DNA of 49,232 bases from Fen-1467 sp035519475. Its GTDB lineage: Bacteria; Verrucomicrobiota; Verrucomicrobiia; Opitutales; Opitutaceae. The notes beneath the pieces are model-generated. The model had not been told where the DNA came from. It ran no database searches and saw nothing but the letters and a program-made list of their open reading frames with translations. The translations under genes and the position numbers were made by a program. Where the stretch lies: NCBI GenBank assembly GCA_035519475.1, contig DATIWI010000162.1:1-49232 (forward strand). Direction: 5' to 3'. Of this stretch, positions 41,735 through 49,232 are shown in pieces. Each line of letters begins with the position of its first letter. Position 1 is the stretch's first letter.

Positions 41735-41840
41735 TGGCGCCCCGACCTCTGCCGCCCACCGCGATCGTGTCCGCCCCGCCTTCACCGCGCTGCACGATCC
41801 GCGCCGGCTATCCCCGGACTCTCTCCCCTCCCTTCCCTCC

Positions 41841-41877
41841 AGCCCAATATGTAAACCAATAGTTGACATGTTGGGCT
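41841..41877. repeat. palindrome copy 3, opposite orientation
   Basis: Core at 41850-41868 is the reverse complement of copies 1 and 2 with one change (TGTAAACCAATAGTTGACA). Outer arms AGCCCAA / TTGGGCT pair perfectly and differ from those of copy 1. It ends 60 bp before the phosphoesterase start. Confidence 0.85.
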
Positions 41878-41937
41878 GGGTGGTGCGGCCACGCCGCCGC
41901 GGTTGCCTTTGCGGCGCGAAGCGGCAAGGTAGCCCGC

Positions 41938-42879
41938 ATGCCACCCGGCCCACGCCCCGCTGTCCCGCCCGGCTGGCGGATCGACCGCCGCGATTTCCTG
42001 AAGGCTTCCGCGGCCGCGCTCTTCGGCCTGGCCCTCGGCGACCGCCGGCGGCTCTCGGCGGAGGAACCGCACCCTGCCGGCTGGCGGTTCGGCCTGGTCA
42101 CCGACCCGCACTACGCCGATGCCGATCCCAAGGGGACGCTCTTTTATCGTGAGTCGATCGGCAAGATGCGCGAGGCCGTCGGGCGCCTGCAGGCCGAACG
42201 CGTCGCGTTCCTGGCGGAACTGGGCGACTTCAAGGACATGGCGCCCGGCGAGCCGGAGGAGCGCACCCTGTCGCACCTCGTGACCATCGAGCGCGAATTC
42301 CAGCGGTTCGGCGGGCCCGCCTACCACGTGCTGGGCAACCACGACATGGACAACCTCTCCAAGGCCCAGGTGCTCGCGCACATTGCGAACACCGGCATCC
42401 CGGCCAGCCGCAGCTACTACGCGTTCGGTCACGGCGGGGTCCGTTTCGTCACCGTCGACACCAATTTCATGCACGACGGCCGGGACTACGATCACGGCAA
42501 CTTCGACTGGCGCGACATCCACCTGCCTCCGGCGGAGCTCGAGTGGCTCCGCGCTGAGCTCTCGGCGGCGACCGAGCCGGTCATCATCTTTGGACACCAG
42601 CGATTCGATGGCGACGGCCACGTGCAGGTCGTCAACCGTGCGCAGGTGCGCGAAGTGTTCGAAAGCTCGGGCAAGGTGCTCGCGGTCTTCCAGGGCCACG
42701 ACCACAAGGGCGCCTATTCCCTCATCAATGGCATCCACTACTACACGCTGCGCGCCGTGGTCGAAGGCTCAGGGGCCGAGAACAACGCCTACGCCGTGGT
42801 GGACGTGCATCGCGATCTCGCCCTCACGGTGACCGGTTATCGGCGGGCGGTGAGCATGGAGCTGGCGCACAACGGTTGA
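41938..42879 (+). CDS. Tat-exported calcineurin-like phosphoesterase
   Basis: 313 residues from ATG 41938; the frame is open to 41863, but the extra residues precede the signal. The N-terminus has a twin-arginine motif IDRRDFLKASAAALFGLALG, so export is folded via Tat. All metallophosphoesterase motifs are present: LVTDPHYADAD (D-x-H), ELGDFKD (GD-x2-D), LGNHDMD (GNHD), IIFGHQRFD (His) and FQGHDHKGAY (GHxH). Likely a periplasmic phosphodiesterase or phosphatase; the substrate is unknown. It lies after the palindrome array and before the converging ligA. Confidence 0.93.
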   Translation: MPPGPRPAVPPGWRIDRRDFLKASAAALFGLALGDRRRLSAEEPHPAGWRFGLVTDPHYADADPKGTLFYRESIGKMREAVGRLQAERVAFLAELGDFKDMAPGEPEERTLSHLVTIEREFQRFGGPAYHVLGNHDMDNLSKAQVLAHIANTGIPASRSYYAFGHGGVRFVTVDTNFMHDGRDYDHGNFDWRDIHLPPAELEWLRAELSAATEPVIIFGHQRFDGDGHVQVVNRAQVREVFESSGKVLAVFQGHDHKGAYSLINGIHYYTLRAVVEGSGAENNAYAVVDVHRDLALTVTGYRRAVSMELAHNG

Positions 42880-43044
42880 TGGCGGATTCTTCCTCTGCAG
42901 GCCGGCATCGCCGAGTGCCGCCGTCCGGGGAACAGGCGCGATGCGGCGACCGCGCCCGCAGCCACTCAGTCCACTGCCGGGAGCCCGCCCGGAGGCGCCT
43001 GCCTGCGCGCCCCCGCCGTGAACCCGCGCTGCTTGGCGGCTGCC

Positions 43045-45078
43045 TCACCCGCGGAGCATCCGGCGGAATTCTGCCTCGTCAATGACCGGCACGCCCAGCG
43101 ACCGGGCTTTTTCCAGCTTTGAGCCCGCCTCCTCTCCGGCGACCACATAGCTCGTCTTGCGGCTGACGCTGCCGCTGACCTTGCCGCCCGCCGTCTCGAT
43201 CATCGCCGTGGCCTCCTCCCGGGTCAGCCTGGGCAGCGTGCCCGTCAGCACGAAGACCTTCCCGGCCAGCGGCGTCGCCCCGCCCGCCGGCCGGGCCGGC
43301 GCCGTGGGGTCCACCCCGAGCCGCAGCAGCTCGCTCACCAGCGCCCGGTTCCGCGGCTCGTTGAAATGCGCGATGATCGCATCCGCCATGATGTCGCCGA
43401 TGCCCTCGATGCTGAGCAACTCCTCGCGCCGGGCCGCGGCCAGGGCCTCGAGGCTGCCGAATCGCAGCGCCAGATCCTTCGCGGCCGCCACGCCAACGTG
43501 CGTGATGCCGAGCCCGTTGATGAAGCGCCAGAGCTCGGCGCGCTTGCTCGCGGCGATGGCCGCGAGGAGATTGTCGGTCGACTTCTCCACGCTCTTGCCC
43601 AGGGTCAGCAGGTCGTCGCGCTGCAGGCGGTAAACGTCGGCGATGCTCCGGATCCAGCCCTTCTCGGCCAGGGTGTCGATCATGGCTTCGCCGAGCCCGT
43701 CGATGTCGACGCCTCCCTTGGAGGCGAAATGCTGCACGCGGCGCCGCACCTGGGCGGGGCAGTCGGTGTTGGGGCAGCGCAGCGCCACCTCGCCCTCCAC
43801 CTGCACCACGCGGGTGCCGCACACCGGGCACTTCGCGGGGAAGACATACGGCACGGCGTCCTTCGCCCGGCGCTCGGTGTTCACGCCCACCACCGCCGGG
43901 ATGACTTCGCCGGCCTTTTCCACCTGAACGTAATCGCCGACGCGGATGTCCTTGCGCGCGATCTCGTCCTTGTTGTGGAGCGTGGCGCGCGACACCGTGG
44001 TGCCGGCCAGCACGACCGGCTCGAGTTCGGCCACCGGGGTCAGCACGCCCGTGCGGCCCACCTGCACCGCGATGGCGTTCAGCCGCGTCTCGGCGCGCTC
44101 CGCCGCGAACTTGTAGGCGATGGCCCAGCGCGGTGCCTTCGAGGTGCTGCCGGCCTCGCGCTGCTGGGCAAAGGAGTCGAGCTTCACCACGGCGCCGTCC
44201 GTGCCGTAGGCGAAGCTGTGCCGCAACTGGTCCAGCTCCCGCACGGCCGCCCAGGTCTCCTCGATGCCGCGGGCGGTCCAGTAGCGCTCGACCGTGGGCA
44301 GGCCCCAGGCCCGCAGCAGGCCGTGCAGGCCGCTCTGCGTCTCCGCCGCCGCCGGCTCGCAGAAGCCGACGCCGTAGAGGACGATCTCGAGTTTGCGGCG
44401 GGCCACCTCGCGTGTGTCGAGCTGCTTGATCGTGCCGGCGGTGAGGTTGCGGGGATTGGCGAACTGCCCCTCGCCCGCCTCCTCCCGCTCGCGGTTGATC
44501 CGCTCGAACTCCGCCAGCGTCATGTAGATTTCACCGCGGATCTCGATCACGTCCGGCAGGACCGCCCGTCCGCCCGGCCCCTTGCCCTTCGGCCGCTTCA
44601 GCTCCGGCGGCAGCGTCCGGATCGTCTTCGCGTTGGCGGTGATGTCGTCGCCCTCGAAGCCGCTGCCGCGCGTGGCCGCGCGCACCAGCACGCCGCGCTC
44701 ATAGGTAAGGCTTACGGCAATGCCGTCGATCTTCGGCTCGACCACGTAGGCGAGATCCTCGCGGCCGAACAGCTTGACGAGCCGCTGGTGAAAGGCCCGC
44801 AGTTCCTCCTCCGAGTACGTGTTATCGAGGCTCTGCATCGCCTGGCGATGCCGGTAAACGACAAAGCCCTCCAGGCGGTCGTCGCCCACGCGCCCCGTGG
44901 GGGAGTCGGCCGTCCGGAACTGGGGAAACATCGCCTCCAGGTCGGAGAGCCGACGCTTCAGGCGGTCGTAGTCCTGGTCCGTGACTTCCGGCTTCGCCCG
45001 CCGGTAATACAGCTCGTCGTGCCGCGCCACTTGGGCGCGCAGCTCGGCGATGCGCTCTCGGGCCTCGGCGGAGGTCAT
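43045..45078 (-). CDS. ligA: NAD-dependent DNA ligase LigA
   Basis: 677 residues from ATG 45078, the normal length. Domain Ia (HDELYYRRAKPEVTDQDYD) is followed by the adenylation domain with catalytic Lys 116 in EPKIDGIAVS, RGSGFEGDDITANAKTI and EIRGEIYMTLAEFERIN. Then the OB fold (VQVGRTGVLTPVAELEPV), a Cys4 zinc finger (CPVCGTRVVQ...CPNTDCPAQ), helix-hairpin-helix repeats (GLGITHVGVAAAKDLA, LLSIEGIGDIMADAI) and a C-terminal BRCT domain (LAGKVFVLTGTLPRLTREEA). It joins Okazaki fragments and seals repair nicks. It overlaps the upstream VanZ-like gene by ATGA. Confidence 0.98.
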   Translation of the reverse strand: MTSAEARERIAELRAQVARHDELYYRRAKPEVTDQDYDRLKRRLSDLEAMFPQFRTADSPTGRVGDDRLEGFVVYRHRQAMQSLDNTYSEEELRAFHQRLVKLFGREDLAYVVEPKIDGIAVSLTYERGVLVRAATRGSGFEGDDITANAKTIRTLPPELKRPKGKGPGGRAVLPDVIEIRGEIYMTLAEFERINREREEAGEGQFANPRNLTAGTIKQLDTREVARRKLEIVLYGVGFCEPAAAETQSGLHGLLRAWGLPTVERYWTARGIEETWAAVRELDQLRHSFAYGTDGAVVKLDSFAQQREAGSTSKAPRWAIAYKFAAERAETRLNAIAVQVGRTGVLTPVAELEPVVLAGTTVSRATLHNKDEIARKDIRVGDYVQVEKAGEVIPAVVGVNTERRAKDAVPYVFPAKCPVCGTRVVQVEGEVALRCPNTDCPAQVRRRVQHFASKGGVDIDGLGEAMIDTLAEKGWIRSIADVYRLQRDDLLTLGKSVEKSTDNLLAAIAASKRAELWRFINGLGITHVGVAAAKDLALRFGSLEALAAARREELLSIEGIGDIMADAIIAHFNEPRNRALVSELLRLGVDPTAPARPAGGATPLAGKVFVLTGTLPRLTREEATAMIETAGGKVSGSVSRKTSYVVAGEEAGSKLEKARSLGVPVIDEAEFRRMLRG

Positions 45079-45602
45079 CCGGGTGGATTAGGTCCCGAAT
45101 CCGGCGAAATTTCAACCCGCGGTTGGCGCCGCCGCCGCAGCGGCGCCTCCAGCAGCCGCCGGTACCAAGTCCAGCGCAGGTAGACGACGACTGCCACGAG
45201 CGCGCCCAGGGTATCCGCCACCCAATCGGCGAATTCCATCGAGCGCTCCGGGATGAAGCCCTGCAGGAGCTCGTCGCCGAAGCCGTACACCGCGGCGAGC
45301 ACGATGGCCCACAGCGCGCCAAGCCGCGGCCAGCGGGACGCCTCCTCGAGGCGCGCGAGCGTCGTCGCGAGCAGGCCGAAAACCGCGAAGTGCGCGACCT
45401 TGTCGAGCGACAGCCAGGCCGGCCCTACACTCGGCACTGCCTCCACCGATTCCCATGTGATCGCCAGCGTGAGCAGCACCGGCCAGAACCAGGCTCGCCG
45501 CCGGCGGAGCCATGATCGGATGGCCGCCCGCCCTTCTGCCCCCGCCGCGGACGCCCGCGCTCGTTGCCGCCGCATCGCCGCCGCCCGCCCGCCGCGGTTC
45601 AA
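45075..45602 (-). CDS. VanZ-like membrane protein
   Basis: 175 residues if it starts at TTG 45602, which overlaps the upstream stop; ATG 45575 (166 residues) is equally possible. Basic N-terminus, then FWPVLLTLAITWESVEA, the VanZ-type element SLDKVAHFAVFGLLATTL (K-x2-H-F), a GALWAIVLAAVYGFGDELLQGFI segment (D-E-x2-Q) and SMEFADWVADTLGALVAVVVYL (D-x3-D-x2-G). These motifs define the VanZ/phosphotransbutyrylase-like family; its role is unclear outside teicoplanin resistance. It is coupled to ligA downstream by a four-base overlap. Confidence 0.85.
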   Translation of the reverse strand: MNRGGRAAAMRRQRARASAAGAEGRAAIRSWLRRRRAWFWPVLLTLAITWESVEAVPSVGPAWLSLDKVAHFAVFGLLATTLARLEEASRWPRLGALWAIVLAAVYGFGDELLQGFIPERSMEFADWVADTLGALVAVVVYLRWTWYRRLLEAPLRRRRQPRVEISPDSGPNPPG

Positions 45603-45889
45603 ATGCGGAAACGCCTCGGCGGCTCCTTGGCCACGGGCGACCGGGAGGACTTGGGGTTGGGGTCCGCCGCCGCGCAGATCTTTTCGAGCTCCTCGCGGGT
45701 GCCGCGGGGCTTGGAGATGTCAAGTTCGTCCAGATAGGGCGAGACACTCTCGCTGCTCTTGAGCGTGACGACGTGAAAGCCCGCCCGGCGCAGGGCCGCG
45801 ACAATCGCTTTCGTTGAAGTCACGCTGGTATTGTAGGTCCAGCGGTGGGCGTTCTCGGACTCCGGATTGCCGATGAAGTAGTAGCTCAT
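45599..45889 (-). CDS. small unknown protein
   Basis: 96 residues from ATG 45889. Starts MSYYFIGNPESENAHRW, then a helix-strand-like segment STKAIVAALRRAGFHVVTLK and a helix (RGTREELEKICAAADP), ending in a basic Lys/Arg/Pro tail. It has no signal peptide or membrane segment. I do not recognise a family. Its stop overlaps the TTG start of the VanZ-like gene, so a small operon with it and ligA is likely. Between it and tRNA-Pro (45890-46040) nothing else is seen. Confidence 0.6.
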   Translation of the reverse strand: MSYYFIGNPESENAHRWTYNTSVTSTKAIVAALRRAGFHVVTLKSSESVSPYLDELDISKPRGTREELEKICAAADPNPKSSRSPVAKEPPRRFRI

Positions 45890-46040
45890 GGGACTGGGCT
45901 GGGCTGAAATCGGGGGGCAACCAGCGCAGGGCCATTGCATGGATGATCTCCGGGTTTTTGCAACACCCGTTGCGGGTATCGCCCGGCGGCGGACGCACCA
46001 AGATGCGGCGAAATGCGCCCGCGCTGCGTCCGGAGGAGAT

Positions 46041-46117
46041 TGGTCGGGCCGGTGAGACTCGAACTCACGACCCCTTGCACCCCATGCAAGTGCGCTACCA
46101 GGCTGCGCCACGGCCCG
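46041..46117 (-). tRNA. tRNA-Pro (anticodon GGG)
   Basis: A 77-nt cloverleaf with encoded CCA. Acceptor stem CGGGCCG / CGGCCCG (perfect), D-arm GCGC-AGCCTGGTA-GCGC, anticodon stem CTTGC / GCAAG with loop ATGGGGT, T-arm GTGAG-TTCGAGT-CTCAC, then ACCA. The anticodon is GGG (plus-strand bases 46081-46083 are CCC), reading proline codon CCC and probably CCU. The first base C1 and the loop GGGG fit the proline identity pattern. It stands alone in the window. Confidence 0.97.
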
Positions 46118-46345
46118 AACCAAGGGAAGAAAAGCAAGAGCCCTGCATCCCGGCGAGGCAAGGGTTTTCTCGGCGAAGCCAGGCCATGACTGCACCGGAA
46201 TGGAATCCGATCCTTTGGCCCGACTTTCGCGAGGCGCACCCGGACCTCCCGCAAAGGCTGGCAGCGGTTAATCCCCATTCGGGCCGGGCCGTCCTCGGCG
46301 GACTCGGCGTGAGGAGATCAGTTCCCGCTCCAACCTCGGACCGTC
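46118..46345. other. intergenic region upstream of tRNA-Pro
   Basis: 228 bp between the tRNA and the next minus-strand gene. On the minus strand it includes an AT-richer patch with GAAAACCCTTGCC and, 20 or so bases later, GGGCTCTTGCTTTTC, ending about 10 bases before the tRNA. This is likely the tRNA promoter area, but no sure -35/-10 can be given. No gene is seen. Confidence 0.35.
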
Positions 46346-47194
46346 CTACCGGAACATCCGCACGCGGGCAGTGACGTCGTCGCGGAAGCGCCGCACCAGC
46401 CCCTGCACGTAGGTCTCCGGATCGAGGGAATCCACCTTCGCCAGCACCGTCAGATCCATGGCAAAGGTCAGGGCCGTGGTGGCGTCGGTGGCGTGCGAGG
46501 CATGGTAGGTGGCGTGCGCCGCGCGCCGGCCCAGCGTGGCCCGGTCGTAGCGCTTGCCCCCAACCACCTGCGACCGGAACACCGTGAGCAAGCGGGCCGC
46601 GAGCCGCGGCTGGGCCGACACATCCAACGCCACCTTCTCGGCGTCAGGCAGCCAGTCGAGATCGCGCCAGACCTCGCAGCCCAACACCTGCGGCGGGCGC
46701 TGCGACTTGGGCAGCGTCCGGATCGCCTCCAGGCAGCGCAGGAATACGGCCACGTGAGTGTCATGCTTGTCCGCTGGATTGTGCAGGTAGACGACCTCCG
46801 GCCGGCAGCCGGCGAAAATGCTCTGAAGATCGGCGGCCACGCCCGGGTGTCCCGGGCGTTTCACCGCGGCACTGGGGTGCGCCAGCTGGAGCTGGATGCT
46901 GTAGCCGCCCATGCGCGCCGCGCGGCGCTGTTCCCGCCGCCGGACGGCCTGCATCTCCTCGTCGCTGATGTGTGCGAAGCGCCCCGTGCGCGGGCTGCCC
47001 GCGCCGTTGGTCACGACCACGCCGGAGAACCAGCGGTCGTCCCGGCCCTGGCATGCGGCAATGCCGTGGTAGGCCATGATCTCGATGTCGTCCTGGTGGG
47101 CGGCCACGCACAGGTGGGTGGTGCGCGCGAGTGCCGCGGTCGCGTCGCCGCCGGCGGGCACGTAAACGTCGGCCTGGGATTGGCTGAATTTCAT
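46346..47194 (-). CDS. PIG-L/LmbE-family deacetylase
   Basis: 282 residues from ATG 47194. Zinc-dependent N-acetylglucosamine-type deacetylase fold: the metal motif AHQDDIE (family AHPDDE, here with Gln and Ile) lies near residues 32-38, NGAGSPRTG follows, and LHNPADKHDTHVAVFLRCLEA carries the H-D-H-x2-V helix. Family members remove acetyl groups from amino sugars or their conjugates (mycothiol or bacillithiol synthesis, GPI, antibiotics). The lack of adjacent thiol-pathway genes leaves the substrate open. The frame is open upstream to 47272 with Cys/Pro-rich sequence, rejected. Divergent from the peptidase gene with a 116-bp gap. Confidence 0.9.
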   Translation of the reverse strand: MKFSQSQADVYVPAGGDATAALARTTHLCVAAHQDDIEIMAYHGIAACQGRDDRWFSGVVVTNGAGSPRTGRFAHISDEEMQAVRRREQRRAARMGGYSIQLQLAHPSAAVKRPGHPGVAADLQSIFAGCRPEVVYLHNPADKHDTHVAVFLRCLEAIRTLPKSQRPPQVLGCEVWRDLDWLPDAEKVALDVSAQPRLAARLLTVFRSQVVGGKRYDRATLGRRAAHATYHASHATDATTALTFAMDLTVLAKVDSLDPETYVQGLVRRFRDDVTARVRMFR

Positions 47195-47310
47195 GGGATG
47201 GGGGCAAGTATGAACGCAGCCATCCGGAGGGCAACACCGGCGCGCCGGCGGAAACGGCTTGTCGGGCGGCACCTTCGGTCCGACAACTGGTCCAAGCCCC
47301 CTTCTCCGCC

Positions 47311-48588
47311 ATGCCTGCCGACCTTGCCCAACGACGCGCCCGCCTGGCTGCCGCGCTTGACCTCCACGATGAACTTCTGCTCCTAGGCGCCGGCGCTCCC
47401 GTCCCGCTGCCGGAGAACACCGACCAGACCTACCCGTTCCGCGCCCATGCCGAGTTCTTCTACGTCGCCGGCATCGAGTGCCCGGGCGCCGTCGCGGCCT
47501 TCGACCCGCAGGACGGCCCGCACGACGGCTGGAAGCTGTTTGTGCCCGACGTCACCGAAGGCGAGCGCGTCTGGGAGGCACGGGAGCAGTCAGCCGGCGA
47601 GCCGCTCGCCGCCCTGCCGGCTTGGATCACGGCGCGCCGCGACCGACCCGTTGCCCTGCTCGGCGCGCCGCTCCCCGGTGTGCGCGCCGACGACGTACTG
47701 ACGATCAGGGTCCGGGAGGCTTTCGCGCATGCCCGCCGGCCCAAGGATGCGTGGGAACTCGCCACGATGCGCCGTGCGGCGGCCGCCACCGCGGCCGGCT
47801 ACGCCCGGGCCGCCGCCCTCATCGCGCCCGGCGTCACGGAGCGCGCGGTGCAGATCGAACTCGAAGCGGAGTTCTTCCGCCACGGCGCGACGCGCCCCGG
47901 CTATGGCACCATTGTCGGCACCGGGCCGAACAGCGCCGTCCTGCATTTCGAACCGACGGCCCGCGCGGCGCAGCCGGGCGAGTTCGTGCTGATCGACGCC
48001 GGCGCGGAGATCGATCGTTATGTCATCGACGTCACGCGCACCTATGTCGCCGGCGAGCCGTCGGCCTTCCAGCGCGATTTCCACCAGGTGGTCCTCGCGG
48101 CGGAGCAGGCGGCCGTGGGCCGCTGCCAGGCCGGCGCCGAGTGGCGCGATATCCACCTGCAAGGCGCCGTCGACCTGACCGCCGGACTCGTCTCGCTCGG
48201 CCTGATGCGCGGCAACGCCGAATCCCTCGTCGAGCAGGAGGCGCACCTGCTGTTCTTCCCCCATGGCATCGGCCACCTGGTCGGCCTCGGCGTACGCGAC
48301 GCGAGCGGCACCCTCCCCGGCCGGCCCCGCTCAACCCGCGCCAGCCTGAAAAACCTGCGCATGGACCTCCCCCTGGCGCCGGGCTACGTCGTCACGGTGG
48401 AGCCCGGGCTCTATTTCATCCCGCCGATCCTGCACGACCCGAAACGCCGGGAGAAATTCCGCGAAGCTGTGGTCTGGGACAAGGTCGAGCCGCATCTCGG
48501 CCTGGGTGGCGTGCGCATCGAGGACAACGTGCTCATCACGGACAGCGGCCCGGAGGTGCTGACCGCGGCGATTCCCCGATCCCTGTAA
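47311..48588 (+). CDS. pepP: Xaa-Pro aminopeptidase (M24B)
   Basis: 425 residues from ATG 47311. It removes N-terminal residues next to proline. The N-terminal creatinase-type domain has RAHAEFFYVAGIECPGAVAAF. The pita-bread domain has the metal ligands in order: VLIDAGAEIDRYVIDVTRTY (two Asp), FFPHGIGHLVGLGVRD (His), YVVTVEPGLYF (Glu) and VRIEDNVLI (Glu). PKDAWELATMRRAA starts the second domain. Length and motifs match PepP. It ends 66 bp from a converging small gene; the palindrome AGCCCGGCCGGGCT (48628-48641) lies between them. Confidence 0.95.
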   Translation: MPADLAQRRARLAAALDLHDELLLLGAGAPVPLPENTDQTYPFRAHAEFFYVAGIECPGAVAAFDPQDGPHDGWKLFVPDVTEGERVWEAREQSAGEPLAALPAWITARRDRPVALLGAPLPGVRADDVLTIRVREAFAHARRPKDAWELATMRRAAAATAAGYARAAALIAPGVTERAVQIELEAEFFRHGATRPGYGTIVGTGPNSAVLHFEPTARAAQPGEFVLIDAGAEIDRYVIDVTRTYVAGEPSAFQRDFHQVVLAAEQAAVGRCQAGAEWRDIHLQGAVDLTAGLVSLGLMRGNAESLVEQEAHLLFFPHGIGHLVGLGVRDASGTLPGRPRSTRASLKNLRMDLPLAPGYVVTVEPGLYFIPPILHDPKRREKFREAVVWDKVEPHLGLGGVRIEDNVLITDSGPEVLTAAIPRSL

Positions 48589-48627
48589 CGGTGTCCGCCC
48601 GCCACGCAGGCCGGCGGCGACGGGATC

Positions 48628-48641
48628 AGCCCGGCCGGGCT
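48628..48641. terminator. palindrome between converging genes
   Basis: AGCCCGGCCGGGCT is a 14-bp perfect palindrome in the 66-bp gap between two converging stops. There is no T-run, so a bidirectional terminator role is only possible. Confidence 0.25.
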
Positions 48642-48654
48642 CCACCCTGGTCGG

Positions 48655-48837
48655 CTAGCCGGCGGGCCCGCGGCGGCGTTCGCCGGACTCGGATCGGGGC
48701 GTCTCGCCGGCGACGGGCAAGAGCGCGCCGCGCGGCGTGCCGCCGAACGGGCGCCGCGCCTGCTCGCGCAGGAAGAACACGACCAACGTGAACACGAGGC
48801 AGAGACTGATGCTGACGGCAAGGGGCAGGGCGGACAT
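48655..48837 (-). CDS. small single-pass membrane protein, unknown
   Basis: 60 residues from ATG 48837. One N-terminal membrane segment (LPLAVSISLCLVFTLVVFFL) is followed by a basic, Pro/Gly/Arg-rich tail (REQARRPFGGTPRGALLP). Too short to assign; the size and shape recall accessory subunits of membrane complexes, but this is inference. It lies just downstream, on the same strand, of the gene cut by the window edge. Confidence 0.5.
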   Translation of the reverse strand: MSALPLAVSISLCLVFTLVVFFLREQARRPFGGTPRGALLPVAGETPRSESGERRRGPAG

Positions 48838-48938
48838 GGTGCGGGTGGTGGTACGGCGGCAAATCTACCCCAGATCGGCCGTTTTCGCTCCGCATTTTTT
48901 GCACAAGGGATCGCAAAAATTGTCGCCGGCGCCGCCCG

Positions 48939-49232
48939 TCAGCCCGCCGGCGGGGGGCTCCCGGCGGCCTGCCCGGCCAGCCGGCGGCCGAGGCGGGCGA
49001 ACGCCCGGAGGATCGCCGCATCCGGGTCGTGGGCCACCTCGATCGCCACCGCCTCGCCGCCCAGTTCCTCCACTTCCCCGCGCGCCGCGTACAGGCCGGC
49101 GCCGCTCGGCAGCTTCTGGAAGATCACGAGCCACCGGATGCGGGTGGCCCCCGCGAACTGCCGCAGGAGCACATCGGCCCGGTGCGAGGCCAGCGCCGCC
49201 AGCGCGCTGCCCGCCACGAAGCCTTCCGTGTG
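48939..49232 (-). CDS. 3' part of an unknown gene (cut by window edge), possibly frameshifted
   Basis: An open frame enters from the right edge (first visible residues HTEGFVAGSALAAL) and stops at TGA 48939-48941. Visible segments: SHRADVLLRQFAGATRIRWL, VIFQKLPSGAGLYAARGEVE and DPDAAILRAFARLGRRLAG, which look like a real mixed alpha/beta protein; family not recognised. The end AGSPPPAG is read across a run of six G on the plus strand (48952-48957). In the neighbouring frame the sequence continues to TAG 48865 with FCDPLCKKCGAKTADLG, a zinc-ribbon-like Cys pattern, so a one-base indel may have shortened the apparent protein. Confidence 0.55.
   Translation of the reverse strand, partial: HTEGFVAGSALAALASHRADVLLRQFAGATRIRWLVIFQKLPSGAGLYAARGEVEELGGEAVAIEVAHDPDAAILRAFARLGRRLAGQAAGSPPPAG

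Larger units (their letters stand above)
41445..41937. other. 493-bp divergent intergenic region
   Basis: Between the minus-strand glycosyltransferase and the plus-strand phosphoesterase. Apart from the three palindromes it is C/T-rich on the plus strand and has no coding character. It should hold both promoters; none can be assigned by eye. Confidence 0.55.

Noticed and set aside
41606..41877. Rho-independent terminators
   Set aside because: The palindromes have no T-run, lie in a divergent (promoter) gap and keep an identical core, which terminators do not need.
40260..42152. A 630-codon plus-strand frame opposite the glycosyltransferase at 40185-41444
   Set aside because: It has no motif and runs through the palindrome region out of frame with the phosphoesterase. 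The minus-strand GT4 motifs are decisive.
43366..45183. A 605-codon plus-strand frame opposite ligA
   Set aside because: ligA is complete with KxDG, zinc finger, HhH and BRCT; the opposite frame is a codon-bias shadow.
1..49232. Integrated mobile element or phage
   Set aside because: No integrase, transposase or phage structural motif was found, and no tRNA-flanking direct repeat is seen at tRNA-Pro.

Overview
The window is about 49 kb of very GC-rich, densely packed DNA from a Gram-negative (diderm) bacterium. Outer-membrane and periplasmic proteins (a TolC-type channel, a SurA/PpiD-like chaperone, lipoproteins), a Tat substrate, heavy C/G use at third positions and frequent GTG/TTG starts all fit. 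The gene mix resembles Verrucomicrobiota of the Opitutaceae type; that placement is my inference from style and content, as the window holds no rRNA. There is no phage, plasmid, insertion sequence or CRISPR array. One tRNA gene, tRNA-Pro(GGG), is present.

Layout. 1-3.0 kb: the 3' end of an unknown gene, a small ORF with a histidine-kinase-like H-box, a secreted sulfatase and a small membrane protein. 3.0-6.9 kb (minus strand): a polyphosphate-linked group with an HD-CHAD fusion protein, two exported small proteins and a PPK2 kinase. 7.0-13.7 kb: a SurA/PpiD-like foldase, a TolC-type protein, an unknown membrane protein, miaA, a DUF502 protein and a RecO-like protein. 13.8-18.2 kb: a 1005-residue protein joining a PD-(D/E)XK nuclease-like domain to an XPD/DinG-type iron-sulphur helicase, facing a membrane-anchored helical protein. 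18.5-21.3 kb: pyrR-pyrB-pyrC, the start of de novo pyrimidine synthesis. 21.3-24.8 kb: a Sel1 protein, a CPBP protease, thiL and tsaE.

24.9-41.4 kb is the most distinctive region: a surface-glycan or glycosylation locus. It holds five large polytopic membrane proteins of glycosyltransferase-C character, three GT-B glycosyltransferases, a SAM methyltransferase, a PLP-dependent serine palmitoyltransferase-like enzyme and an MFS transporter. Four of the membrane proteins end in what looks like the same soluble C-terminal beta-rich domain. Two of these are clear paralogues of each other, and two of the GT-B enzymes are also paralogues. Together they suggest assembly and export of a lipid-linked, methylated glycan; the product cannot be read from sequence. 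41.9-49.2 kb is mostly housekeeping: a Tat-exported phosphoesterase, ligA, a VanZ-like protein, tRNA-Pro, a PIG-L-type deacetylase, an Xaa-Pro aminopeptidase and a partial gene at the edge.

Outside the genes the most interesting material is repetitive. (1) Three elements are built of 7-nt repeats that recur as the reverse complement across a spacer; two lie in frame inside the helicase gene and one is intergenic. (2) Two sets of short palindromes (two copies before tsaE, three before the phosphoesterase) share a 19-bp frame, TGTCA-N9-TGACA, and have outer arms that differ between copies yet still pair. (3) A second in-frame repeat pair also lies in the helicase gene. No decisive computation could be run here; calls rest on motifs, gene order and reading of the sequence.
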